Source: Dyadobacter fermentans (GTDB lineage: Bacteria > Bacteroidota > Bacteroidia > Cytophagales > Spirosomataceae). Taken from it: a stretch of DNA of 64,000 nt. The position numbers and the translations under genes were made by a program. Numbering within the stretch: the stretch's first letter is position 1; every line of letters starts with the position of its first letter. The notes under the pieces were generated by a model. It was given only the letters and a program-made list of their open reading frames with translations. It ran no database searches and was not told where the DNA came from. The stretch is from contig NZ_JAHXBN010000013.1 in assembly GCF_019924045.1 (NCBI RefSeq), forward strand, positions 372,001 through 436,000, read 5' to 3'. This document shows, piece by piece, positions 1 to 7,842 of this stretch.

Positions 1-1044
1 CACGAGCTCGCCGCCCGCGCTACGGACGCCTACGAGGGCGCACGTGAGAAGGTACGGGCATTCGTGAATGCAAGGTCGGTCAATGAGATCGTGTTTGTAC
101 GGGGCACTACCGAGGCGATTAACCTCGTAGCTAAAACCTGGGGCGACCAAAACCTGAATGCGGGCGATGAAATCATCGTAAGTCACCTCGAACACCACGC
201 GAACATCGTACCCTGGAAGCAACTAGCGGATAAAAAAGGCCTGGTACTACGCGTGATCCCCGTGGACGACGACGGCCAGATTTTGCTCGACGCCTACGCC
301 GGCTTATTGAACCCGAAAACCAAACTCGTGTCCTTTACACAGGTCTCAAATGCTTTGGGGACCGTCACTCCCGCGAAGCAGATCATCGAAATGGCGCATT
401 CCGTTGGCGCGAAAGTGCTGCTCGACGGCGCACAATCCGTTTCGCACCTTCGGACGGACGTGACAGGTCTCAACTGCGATTGGTTTGTATTCTCCGGTCA
501 CAAAGTTTTCGGCCCGACGGGCATTGGGGCTTTGTACGGAAAAGAGGACATCCTGAACGCCACACAGCCGTGGCAGGGCGGCGGTAATATGATCGTGGAT
601 GTCACATTCGAACACATTCAATACCATAATGCGCCTTCGCGATTCGAGGCGGGTACCGGCAACATCGCCGATGCGGTAGGTCTCGGCGCTGCATTGGATT
701 ATGTAAACCACCTTGGTATCGAGCATATCCATCAGTACGAACATTTCCTGCTCGAATATGCGACCGGTTTGATGAAAAATGTCCCTGGCCTGCGACTGAT
801 CGGTACTGCGAAGGAAAAAGCATCGGTACTGTCGTTTGTTCTGGATGGTTATAAAACAGAGGAGGTAGGTGCGGCGCTCAACAAGGAAGGCATCGCCGTA
901 CGCTCGGGCCACCACTGTGCGCAGCCTATCCTGAGGCGGTTTGGCCTCGAAACCACCGTGCGCCCTTCTCTCGCATTTTACAATACCTGTGAGGAGATAG
1001 ACGTGCTCGTGGCAACGCTGCACCGGTTGAGCGGGCGCCGCTGA
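1..1044 (+). CDS. sufS: Cysteine desulfurase SufS, 3' part (start lies before the window)
   Basis: The frame is open from base 1, and the first residues already align inside the family (RATDAYEGAREKVRAF), so the start codon lies upstream; the in-frame GTG at 64 is not the start. About 347 residues are present of a usual length near 400. This class V aminotransferase-fold, PLP-dependent enzyme takes sulfur from cysteine as a persulfide for Fe-S assembly by the SUF machinery. The PLP lysine is in the SGHKVFGPTG motif, and the active-site cysteine is in RSGHHCAQP, the short-loop form typical of group II (SufS/CsdA) enzymes. The downstream neighbour is a serine acetyltransferase gene, which links sulfur mobilisation with cysteine synthesis. 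CsdA is the only realistic alternative name. Confidence 0.93.
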   Translation, partial: HELAARATDAYEGAREKVRAFVNARSVNEIVFVRGTTEAINLVAKTWGDQNLNAGDEIIVSHLEHHANIVPWKQLADKKGLVLRVIPVDDDGQILLDAYAGLLNPKTKLVSFTQVSNALGTVTPAKQIIEMAHSVGAKVLLDGAQSVSHLRTDVTGLNCDWFVFSGHKVFGPTGIGALYGKEDILNATQPWQGGGNMIVDVTFEHIQYHNAPSRFEAGTGNIADAVGLGAALDYVNHLGIEHIHQYEHFLLEYATGLMKNVPGLRLIGTAKEKASVLSFVLDGYKTEEVGAALNKEGIAVRSGHHCAQPILRRFGLETTVRPSLAFYNTCEEIDVLVATLHRLSGRR

Positions 1045-1048
1045 GGAT

Positions 1049-1172
1049 TGACGACCGACTATTCCTCACTACCAATGACCGCTCTTGACTAACCATGACA
1101 ATCAATGACTACCACTAACCACCATCGTCGCGGCCTGGCGATCGGCGGTCGATGGTCGGTCGTCGGCGGTCA
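1049..1172. repeat. 10-bp phased TGAC array between sufS and cysE
   Basis: After the sufS stop, the tetranucleotide YGAC (with TCAC and TAAC variants) recurs at 1056, 1066, 1076, 1086, 1096, 1106 and 1116, exactly 10 bp apart, with an extra TGAC at 1049. A less regular GGTC/GTCA stretch in the opposite sense follows at about 1148-1172. It is the same family as the longer array at 2019-2261. No ORF explains it. Confidence 0.75.
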
Positions 1173-1201
1173 TTTCCCAACCCGCTCATCAAACAACCCC
1201 A

Positions 1202-2005
1202 ATGCCATCATCACTCATCGATCTTCTTAAAAAAACGCATCATGCCGAGTGGGAGGCGACTCCCTCCTGGCATGATGCCACAGCCTGGCTCGACGACCTG
1301 ATCCATTTTCTTTTTCCGAGCAATAATTTACCTAAAAAGACCTCCTACGAAGGTATTTTAAAGAAAAACCAGATCGATCTTGAAAATATCCTGCTCAGTT
1401 ACCTTGATCCGAAAAAGGTGGCCATCGAGCAAAAAGTGGCTTCTTTTTACGACGAGCTGGAAACGATTTACAAGAACCTGCGCCTCGACGCCAGCAAAAT
1501 TCACGAATACGACCCGGCGGCTACGAGCGTCAACGAAGTGATCGTTTCGTACCCCGGCTTTTATGCGATCGCGGTTTACCGCATTGCCAATTATCTGAGT
1601 ATTCTGCAAATTCCGGTGCTGCCGCGCATTCTCACGGAATATGCGCATGGTAAAACAGGCGTCGATATTCACCCGGAGGCTACCATCGGCGTGCCGTTCA
1701 TGATCGATCATGGTACCGGCATTGTGATCGGTGCCACTTCGGTAATCGGTAGAAATGTGAGTATTTACCAGGGGGTGACTTTGGGTGCATTGCAGGTTGC
1801 GAAAGAGCTTTACAACACGAAACGCCACCCGACCGTAGGCGATAACGTCATCATTTACGCACGGACGACCATCCTTGGAGGCGACACCGTCATAGGCGAA
1901 AACAGCGTGATCGGAGGCAGTGTTTTCCTCACCAAAAGCGTAGCGCCCAATTCGCAGGTGTTTAATACGCATCAATTGCGCATTACGACGCGAGCGGAAG
2001 CGTAA
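1202..2005 (+). CDS. cysE: Serine O-acetyltransferase (CysE/EpsC type)
   Basis: This 267-residue protein transfers acetyl from acetyl-CoA to L-serine, the first step of cysteine synthesis. The C-terminal half (about residues 150-255) is a left-handed beta-helix of hexapeptide repeats with the SAT signatures TGVDIHPEA, DHGTGIVIG (catalytic His) and IYQGVTLGA. The N-terminal 140 residues are the helical SAT region. The length suits the longer form seen in Bacteroidota. The ATG at 1202 is the natural start. The gene sits 157 bp after sufS, and phased GTCA/TGAC arrays lie on both sides, so co-transcription with sufS is uncertain. Confidence 0.93.
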   Translation: MPSSLIDLLKKTHHAEWEATPSWHDATAWLDDLIHFLFPSNNLPKKTSYEGILKKNQIDLENILLSYLDPKKVAIEQKVASFYDELETIYKNLRLDASKIHEYDPAATSVNEVIVSYPGFYAIAVYRIANYLSILQIPVLPRILTEYAHGKTGVDIHPEATIGVPFMIDHGTGIVIGATSVIGRNVSIYQGVTLGALQVAKELYNTKRHPTVGDNVIIYARTTILGGDTVIGENSVIGGSVFLTKSVAPNSQVFNTHQLRITTRAEA

Positions 2006-2018
2006 CTTTTGAGATGTT

Positions 2019-2261
2019 GTCAGGGATGGTCAGGTGTGGTCATTTTTAGTCAGGTGTAGTCAGGTGTAGTTAAGAGTGGTCATTAATTGTCAGGTGTTGT
2101 CATGAAGAGTCAGGTGTAGTCAAGAGTGGTCATTAATTGTCAGGTGTTGTCACGAAGAGTCGTTGAAATTCAATACTTGACCAAGAATGACAACATCCGA
2201 CTACAAATGACAATGTCTGACCACGCTTGACTACATCCGACCATTCCTGACCACAAATGAC
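2019..2261. repeat. Long helically phased GTCA/TGAC inverted array
   Basis: GTCA (or GTTA/GTCG) begins at 2019, 2029, 2039 and so on to 2159: fifteen units at exactly 10-bp spacing. After about 15 bp of unrelated sequence, TGAC or CGAC begins at 2178, 2188 and so on to 2258: nine units, again at 10-bp spacing. The 6-bp spacers vary but several recur (ggtgta, ggtgtt, ttaatt, agagtg). The second half is the inverse of the first, so the whole could also fold as a long imperfect hairpin. The array lies between cysE and the UbiA-PKS operon and fills most of that gap. Confidence 0.85.
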
Positions 2262-2303
2262 GATCGCCAGCGATGATGTTGCTTTTTTGCATAAATTGAC
2301 GCC

Positions 2304-4268
2304 ATGCCCGTCGACCGCAATACCTTCAAACTCCTGAGAATCCCGTTCTCATTTTTCCTGGCGCCGCTGTTCCTCTTCGCTTACAGCCAGGCAGAGGAAG
2401 TGGTGCACAGGCAGGCGTTGTGGAGCTTCCTGATTATCCATTTCCTTGTTTACCCGGCCAGCAATGGCTATAACAGCTACGTCGACCGCGACGAGGACAG
2501 TATCGGCGGGCTCGAAAAGCCCCCGCTGCCCACGCGCGACCTTTTTTACCTTACGATTTTTTTGGATGTTGCCGCAACCGTCCTGGCGCTTGTTTTCGTA
2601 AATACACTGTTCACGTTTTGTCTCGTGCTTTACATCGGGGCATCCAGGGCGTACAGTTCGCGGCAGATCAGGCTGAAAAAGTACCCGGTCATAGGCTTTT
2701 TGACCGTGGTGATTTTTCAGGGGGCATTTACCTACTATATGTCGATTGCCGGCATTTCGGGTGGCGCGTTGCGGCTCGATATGGCCAATATCTTTGTGTT
2801 GCTGGGTTGTTCTTTCCAGATCGCGGGCGCGTATCCGCTCACGCAGGTGTACCAGCACGAGCAGGACCTGCGCGATGGCGTGGTCACATTGAGTTATAAG
2901 TTGGGTTATATCGGCACTTTTGCATTTACGGCGGCTATGTTTGTGCTCTGCAATGTGTTTTATTATTTGTACTTTACGACCAGGGAACTTGGAATGATTT
3001 TTTACATTGTCCAGGTGTTCTTCATTCCTATTGTGATCTGGTTCGGGATTTGGTTTTCGCTCGTTTGGAAAGACCACCGACAGGCCAATTTTCGGAATAC
3101 CATGCGGATGAACTGGGTGGCGGCGATTTGCATGAATAGTTGTTTCATCGTTTTAATTATTATCAACAGAATTCCATTGAGTTATCTATCCTCTATTGAA
3201 ACAGCCGTTCCCGAATATGGTTATGCACAGGAAACGCTCACCGATTTCTACCTGCGATCGACCGACGACCTGAATACCCGCCGGAAAATCAAGATCGTAG
3301 CTGCTAAAACCGGCATCGAAAAGCGCTACTCCGTCATCCCCGATTTTGATAAGAATCCAGAAGATTTCGAATTTTTCAACCGGAATGCCGCATTAATGCC
3401 GGAACCGACGCTTTCGGAGCGCATGCAGCTTTACCAAAAACATGCGACTGCCCTTTCCAAAAAGGCGGTTGAGCAAATTCACGATTTTGAAAATATTAAG
3501 ACGGGTATTACCCATTTGATCACCGTTACCTGCACGGGGCTATTTGCACCCGGGCTGGATATCGAGCTCATGCGTGAGTTGAAGCTAAACCCTTCGATTC
3601 AACGGAGCAGCGTTAACTTCATGGGTTGCAACGCAGCGATTTTAGCATTGAAAAACGCGGACGCCATTTGTAAAAGCCATGTAAATGCGAAAGTACTGGT
3701 GGTGTGCACGGAGCTCTGCACGATCCATTTTCAGAAACGGTATAATGACGATTACCTGCTTTCGAATATGATTTTCGGGGATGGCGCGGCTGCGTCACTG
3801 GTATCATCGCAGCCGGACGATCGTTATCTGCATCCGGTGAAGATCGATGGCTTCAATTCGATGGTGCTGCATAATGGCTATTCGGATATGGCCTGGCAGC
3901 TCTCCGAGACAGGTTTTATGATGAACCTTTCGTCGTACGTGCCCGATCTGATCCGCGAGAATATCGGTCCTATGCTTAAATCAGTGGGCCTGAAACCGGA
4001 AGATTACCGGCATTGGGCGGTGCATCCCGGCGGGAAACGCATTGTAGATGATTTTGCGATGGCGTTGGAGCTGGACAAATGTCTGCTCGGGCCTACCTAC
4101 AATGTGCTTAATAACTACGGAAATATGTCGTCACCGACGGTGCTGTTTGTCCTGAAAGAAGTGCTCGAAACAGCGAAGCCCGAGCACTTGGGTAACCGCA
4201 TTTTCGCCGCTGCGTTTGGTCCGGGGCTTAGCATCGAAACCATGCAATTGCAGTATGTTCAGGCATAG
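2304..4268 (+). CDS. Fused UbiA prenyltransferase - type III polyketide synthase
   Basis: One uninterrupted frame of 654 residues carries two enzymes. Residues 1 to about 290 are a polytopic UbiA-family prenyltransferase with aspartate motifs near 54-65 (N54, D61, D63, D65) and 185-192 (HEQDLRDG), which bind the prenyl diphosphate through Mg. Residues about 292-654 are a chalcone-synthase-like type III PKS with Cys442 (FMGCNAA), His574 (VHPGGK) and Asn607 (YGNMSS), the full catalytic triad. The PKS begins LSYLSSIETAVPE, just where a free-standing enzyme would begin with Met; the junction codon is TTG at 3177. So the protein may be a true fusion, or two adjacent genes that lost the stop between them. 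Methyltransferase and flavoprotein genes overlap downstream. Confidence 0.87.
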   Translation: MPVDRNTFKLLRIPFSFFLAPLFLFAYSQAEEVVHRQALWSFLIIHFLVYPASNGYNSYVDRDEDSIGGLEKPPLPTRDLFYLTIFLDVAATVLALVFVNTLFTFCLVLYIGASRAYSSRQIRLKKYPVIGFLTVVIFQGAFTYYMSIAGISGGALRLDMANIFVLLGCSFQIAGAYPLTQVYQHEQDLRDGVVTLSYKLGYIGTFAFTAAMFVLCNVFYYLYFTTRELGMIFYIVQVFFIPIVIWFGIWFSLVWKDHRQANFRNTMRMNWVAAICMNSCFIVLIIINRIPLSYLSSIETAVPEYGYAQETLTDFYLRSTDDLNTRRKIKIVAAKTGIEKRYSVIPDFDKNPEDFEFFNRNAALMPEPTLSERMQLYQKHATALSKKAVEQIHDFENIKTGITHLITVTCTGLFAPGLDIELMRELKLNPSIQRSSVNFMGCNAAILALKNADAICKSHVNAKVLVVCTELCTIHFQKRYNDDYLLSNMIFGDGAAASLVSSQPDDRYLHPVKIDGFNSMVLHNGYSDMAWQLSETGFMMNLSSYVPDLIRENIGPMLKSVGLKPEDYRHWAVHPGGKRIVDDFAMALELDKCLLGPTYNVLNNYGNMSSPTVLFVLKEVLETAKPEHLGNRIFAAAFGPGLSIETMQLQYVQA

Positions 4269-4950
4269 GAGCTTGCAGAAAGAGCTGCTCGACCGGGACG
4301 ATATCCCTCCGGCAGATCTTTTTCGAAATCTACGCGAGCTGGATTTCATCAACCGATGGCTCGGTGGTTACGACATTTCATTTGCTGCATTGAAACTTGT
4401 GCTGCAAAAAGGCAGGTCTTACACGCTCGTCGATATAGGTTGTGGGGGCGGTGATACGCTCAAACGTATTGCTCAATGGAATGGGAAGGCTGGTTTTACG
4501 CTCGATCTCTACGGCGTCGATCTTAAACCCGATTGCATTACTTATGCCGAGAAAAACCTGCAAGACACCGGCGTAACGCTTGTATGCGATGATTACCGGA
4601 ACACTTACCGGCATTTAAAACACGTCGATATCATCCACGCATGCCTTTTTTGCCATCACCTTACCAACGACGATCTCCAGGAACTGGTGCAGTTTGCGTT
4701 GAGCAACAGGGCTATTCTGGTTATCAATGATCTGGAAAGAAATCCGTTGGCCCATTATTCGATCAAATGGTTGACGGGCCTTTTTTCAAAATCATACCTT
4801 GTGAAAAATGACGCGCCGCTTTCTGTTTTAAGGGGTTTTAAAAAGAAAGAATGGCTGGAAATACTGCAACGATCGGGCGCCACTCGATTTACCGTGCGTA
4901 ACAAATGGGCGTTCCGACATGAAGTGATTGTGTATGGAAACGCGGACTGA
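4255..4950 (+). CDS. SAM-dependent methyltransferase of the type III PKS operon
   Basis: This 231-residue class I methyltransferase has the glycine-rich SAM motif VDIGCGGGD near residue 57 and an acidic residue at the next strand (YGVDLKPD). The ATG at 4255 overlaps the PKS end by 14 bp and is preferred to upstream non-ATG starts. Methyltransferases beside bacterial type III PKS genes usually methylate the aromatic or pyrone product (family knowledge); here O- or C-methylation of the polyketide is the likely role (inference). The flavoprotein gene overlaps its 3' end, so the three genes form one transcription unit. Confidence 0.82.
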   Translation: MFRHRSLQKELLDRDDIPPADLFRNLRELDFINRWLGGYDISFAALKLVLQKGRSYTLVDIGCGGGDTLKRIAQWNGKAGFTLDLYGVDLKPDCITYAEKNLQDTGVTLVCDDYRNTYRHLKHVDIIHACLFCHHLTNDDLQELVQFALSNRAILVINDLERNPLAHYSIKWLTGLFSKSYLVKNDAPLSVLRGFKKKEWLEILQRSGATRFTVRNKWAFRHEVIVYGNAD

Positions 4951-6073
4951 ACATTTCGAATGCGCGGTCATTGGCGGTGGATTAGCTGGGCTTTGCCTGG
5001 CTATTCAGTTGGCTGATCGGGGTGTAGCGGTGGTGGTATTCGAGAAGGGTAGGTATCCGTTTCATAAGGTTTGCGGGGAATATATTTCGATGGAAAGCTG
5101 GCCTTTTCTGGAAAGTCTGGGTTTGCCGCTTGCCGATCTCGCATTGCCCAAAATCGATCACCTGGGCATTAGTTCTGACCGCGGATTCATATTGAATCAC
5201 AGCCTCGGAATGGGTGGTTTCGGCATTAGCCGGTACAGCCTGGATAGTTACCTTTTCGAAATAGCCTCACGCAAGGGCGTGCGCGTGGTGCAGGAATGCC
5301 GCGTAACGAACGTGCAGGGAAATCCTGCGGATGGTTTTGAAATTCATACCACCGCGGGTGGTTTTACATCCAAAGTCGTTTGCGGAAGCTATGGCAAATA
5401 CACGCCGCAATTTGTTCACTCACAAGAAACCAATGCACCCCACGCCGATAACCAGAATTATATCGGTGTCAAATATCATATTCAAACCGATTTCCCCGCC
5501 GATCGAATTGAACTGCACAATTTCCGCGACGGCTATTGTGGTATTTCAACCGTCGATAACGGTTGGCGCTGCCTGTGTTACCTCACTACCGCGCGAAATC
5601 TTTTGGAAAATGGGAAGGATGTAAAGCAAATGGAAGAAGTGGTGCTATTTCAAAATCCGTTTTTGAAAAACTACTTTCAAAACTCCGAGTTTCTAAATGT
5701 GCAGCCGTTGATTATCAGTAACGTGCAATTCGAAAAAAAGCAAACGGATTCGAACGGTATCTTCCTGCTCGGTGATGCGGCCGGTTCCATTACACCGCTT
5801 TGCGGCAACGGGATGAGTATGGGAATGCGCGCTTCCAAAATGCTTGCGGAGCACTTGATACTTCTGTTTAATGGAAAACAAAATTATGAGTCCGCTCTGC
5901 AAAATTATCATCGCGCCTGGGATGCTGCATTCGGGACGCGAATCAGAGCCGGGTATCATTTGCAAAAGCTTTTCGGCAAAAGCCGCACGACCGATTTGGC
6001 GTTGAAAGCGCTGGACATATCTCCCTGGCTTACTTCAAAGCTGGTTGCCCTCACGCATGGAGATGTGTTTTAA
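4934..6073 (+). CDS. FAD-dependent oxidoreductase (geranylgeranyl reductase/hydroxylase-like)
   Basis: This 379-residue flavoprotein has the N-terminal Rossmann motif GGGLAGL, a conserved KVCGEY segment after the first beta-alpha-beta unit, and the second FAD motif GDAAGSITPLCGNGM. That pattern fits the geranylgeranyl-reductase/aromatic hydroxylase group. The ATG at 4934 overlaps the methyltransferase end by 17 bp. In this operon it probably hydroxylates or oxidises the aromatic polyketide, or reduces a prenyl chain; the sequence cannot decide between these. It converges with the lycopene cyclase gene, the two 3' ends overlapping by 23 bp. Confidence 0.83.
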   Translation: METRTEHFECAVIGGGLAGLCLAIQLADRGVAVVVFEKGRYPFHKVCGEYISMESWPFLESLGLPLADLALPKIDHLGISSDRGFILNHSLGMGGFGISRYSLDSYLFEIASRKGVRVVQECRVTNVQGNPADGFEIHTTAGGFTSKVVCGSYGKYTPQFVHSQETNAPHADNQNYIGVKYHIQTDFPADRIELHNFRDGYCGISTVDNGWRCLCYLTTARNLLENGKDVKQMEEVVLFQNPFLKNYFQNSEFLNVQPLIISNVQFEKKQTDSNGIFLLGDAAGSITPLCGNGMSMGMRASKMLAEHLILLFNGKQNYESALQNYHRAWDAAFGTRIRAGYHLQKLFGKSRTTDLALKALDISPWLTSKLVALTHGDVF

Positions 6074-6767
6074 GGATTGCTCTTTTTTCGGCTTTTTGGA
6101 GAAAGTATTCAAATAAAAAGGCATTGAGCAGCAGCAGTAACATGCCGTAAAAAATATCCTCGATAGGAATGGTGAAAATGCGTACCCCGAGGTTTTCCGC
6201 ATTGTTATACCAGACAACCGGTTTTTCAGGCCCGGTACCGGTGAGAATACCGTTCACGATGAAGAACGGAATCAGCAGAAACTGGTGTGAGTAGTAGAAC
6301 AAACCCAGCCATTTAGGTTTGGCCTGCCACTTTAGATAGATAAGAAAAATCGCCAGCCAGCTCAGTGCGGACGAAGTGTAGTAACGCCCCGCGCCGGCAA
6401 GGCCTAGTACCAGGCAAAGGACTATGAAAATCCACGTGACAGTTTGCGTTGCTCTCAACTGCAAATGCCCCCTCCACAGCCTGAAACAGTAGTAGGTAAA
6501 CATGCACGCGTACGGAATGCAGATGAAGAACAATATTTCCTCGATCGGCAAACCGAATAGCCCGAAGCCGGTCAGATATTCAGGCGTGAATCCCCAAACG
6601 CCGATTTTGGTAAAATAGCTGTCCCAAATAATGAATGGCACTGCCGAAAGCCATATCGCCAGCCATAATGCCTTCCATTGCTTGTACAGCTGGATTTTGG
6701 GATGAAATGAGGCGATGAGCGGTACCGAAATCGCGCCCAGGTCGACCAGCAGGTAAAGCAGCTTCAT
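6051..6767 (-). CDS. crtYcd: Lycopene cyclase, CrtYcd type (integral membrane)
   Basis: This 238-residue, very hydrophobic protein has about seven membrane segments. It carries two copies of the PxE(E/D) signature of the heterodimeric/fused lycopene cyclases: LPIEEILFF near residue 75 and IPIEDIFYG near residue 205. The duplicated motif shows that CrtYc and CrtYd halves are joined in one chain, as in other Bacteroidota. It converts lycopene ends to beta rings, giving beta-carotene. It is the last gene of the carotenoid operon, and its start overlaps the crtZ stop by 4 bp (ATGA). Confidence 0.9.
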   Translation of the reverse strand: MKLLYLLVDLGAISVPLIASFHPKIQLYKQWKALWLAIWLSAVPFIIWDSYFTKIGVWGFTPEYLTGFGLFGLPIEEILFFICIPYACMFTYYCFRLWRGHLQLRATQTVTWIFIVLCLVLGLAGAGRYYTSSALSWLAIFLIYLKWQAKPKWLGLFYYSHQFLLIPFFIVNGILTGTGPEKPVVWYNNAENLGVRIFTIPIEDIFYGMLLLLLNAFLFEYFLQKAEKRAILKTHLHA

Positions 6768-7237
6768 TTGGCGGCAGCTTTTTGAGCTTCACGGAAATAT
6801 TTCAGTGGCACCCAGAGCATCCCGAAGCATTCGCCGCCGTGCTTGCCAAGGTGCTTGTGGTGCATTTTGTGCGCGCGGCGGATGGCCTTCAAATAAGCGG
6901 AATCGGTATTCCTGAAAACCCGGAAGCGCTGGTGGATAAATACGTCGTGCACCAGGAAATAGGTGAACCCGTAAATGGTAATGCCTAGCCCGATCCAGAA
7001 AAGGTAGTTGAACCCTGCATCGAGCCCCAGCCATAGACAGGCAATACCGGGTGTCGCGAAAATGACGAAGAAATAATCGTTTTTCTCGAAAAAGTCACCA
7101 TCGTCGCGCTGGTGGTGGTCGTGGTGCAGCGACCACAACAGTCCGTGCATCAGGTATTTATGGGCCAGCCAGGCCACGCATTCCATCGCCACGAATGCGG
7201 CCAGGGTAATCAACAAGTTGAGCGTCCAATGTGGCAT
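6764..7237 (-). CDS. crtZ: Beta-carotene hydroxylase
   Basis: This 157-residue di-iron membrane hydroxylase of the fatty acid hydroxylase superfamily is counted from the ATG at 7237 (MPHWTLNLL); upstream in-frame codons would add a non-conserved tail. Histidine clusters HKYLMH, HHDHH, a lone VHDVFIH segment and HKMHHKH provide the metal ligands. It adds 3-hydroxyls to the beta rings, giving zeaxanthin from beta-carotene. The reading frame sits between idi and the cyclase gene with 29 bp and minus 4 bp spacing, so translation is probably coupled to the cyclase. Confidence 0.92.
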   Translation of the reverse strand: MPHWTLNLLITLAAFVAMECVAWLAHKYLMHGLLWSLHHDHHQRDDGDFFEKNDYFFVIFATPGIACLWLGLDAGFNYLFWIGLGITIYGFTYFLVHDVFIHQRFRVFRNTDSAYLKAIRRAHKMHHKHLGKHGGECFGMLWVPLKYFREAQKAAAK

Positions 7238-7266
7238 CAGGCTGGTTTTTAGGATTTTTGGGTGGA

Positions 7267-7782
7267 TCAATGGCCGATCCTGCGCGCTATTACCGGCATG
7301 CATATCTTGAACCACTCGGTGTAAGCATTCGGATTTTGCGCGATATCGGCTTGTATTTCAGGTACTGTCAGGTATTTGTAGTCACTGGCTTCTGCGGGAT
7401 CGATGGCCGGGACGGCATCGGTAACGCCATAAAACACATGGTCCAGCTCATTCTCCGTCAGACCATTTTCCAGATCGGCGCGGTATTGAAATGTGTAAAG
7501 GAATTCCAGGTCGGTTTCGATGCCCATTTCCTCGCGCAGGCGCCGCACGGCCCCGTCGTGCACAGGCTCGCCCGGGAGCGGATGGCTGCAACAGGTGTTC
7601 GACCAGAGGCCTTCCGAATGGTATTTCCCGAATGCCCGCCTTTGCAGCAGCATTTCGTCTTTTGTATTAAAAATAAACACCGAAAAAGCGCGGTGCAGCA
7701 CGCCTTTTTCGTGGGCTTCCAGCTTGGGCATCAGGCCAATGGCTTCGTCGTTTTCCGTTACCAGCACAACTTGGTCGTTCAT
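7267..7782 (-). CDS. idi: Isopentenyl-diphosphate delta-isomerase, type I
   Basis: This 171-residue Nudix-fold enzyme interconverts IPP and DMAPP. The catalytic cysteine lies in TCCSHP, and the Nudix-like segment GAVRRLREEMGIE follows, with further acidic residues in ENELDHVF. The QRRAFGKYHSEGLW block is typical of type I enzymes. Its place inside the carotenoid operon suggests it balances C5 units for pigment synthesis, though it may also serve general isoprenoid needs. The gap to crtB is 60 bp, the widest in the operon. Confidence 0.93.
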   Translation of the reverse strand: MNDQVVLVTENDEAIGLMPKLEAHEKGVLHRAFSVFIFNTKDEMLLQRRAFGKYHSEGLWSNTCCSHPLPGEPVHDGAVRRLREEMGIETDLEFLYTFQYRADLENGLTENELDHVFYGVTDAVPAIDPAEASDYKYLTVPEIQADIAQNPNAYTEWFKICMPVIARRIGH

Positions 7783-7842
7783 AGGATGGTGGGTTTCAGG
7801 TTTTGTATTGTGGGAGTATTCTGCCCCTACAACACAAAAACG

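Noticed and set aside
346..1023. 225-codon minus-strand open frame inside sufS
   Set aside because: It is antisense to sufS; the composition is arginine and histidine rich as expected for a shadow frame.
64..1044. GTG at 64 as the sufS start
   Set aside because: The frame is open to base 1 and encodes conserved SufS residues before the GTG.
2019..2261. CRISPR array
   Set aside because: The repeat core is 4 bp with a 10-bp period and 6-bp variable spacers, far below CRISPR repeat and spacer lengths, and no cas gene is near.
3177..4268. Separate type III PKS gene starting at TTG 3177
   Set aside because: Possible, but no stop separates it from the UbiA part and no ribosome-binding signal was seen; kept as an alternative within the fusion entry.
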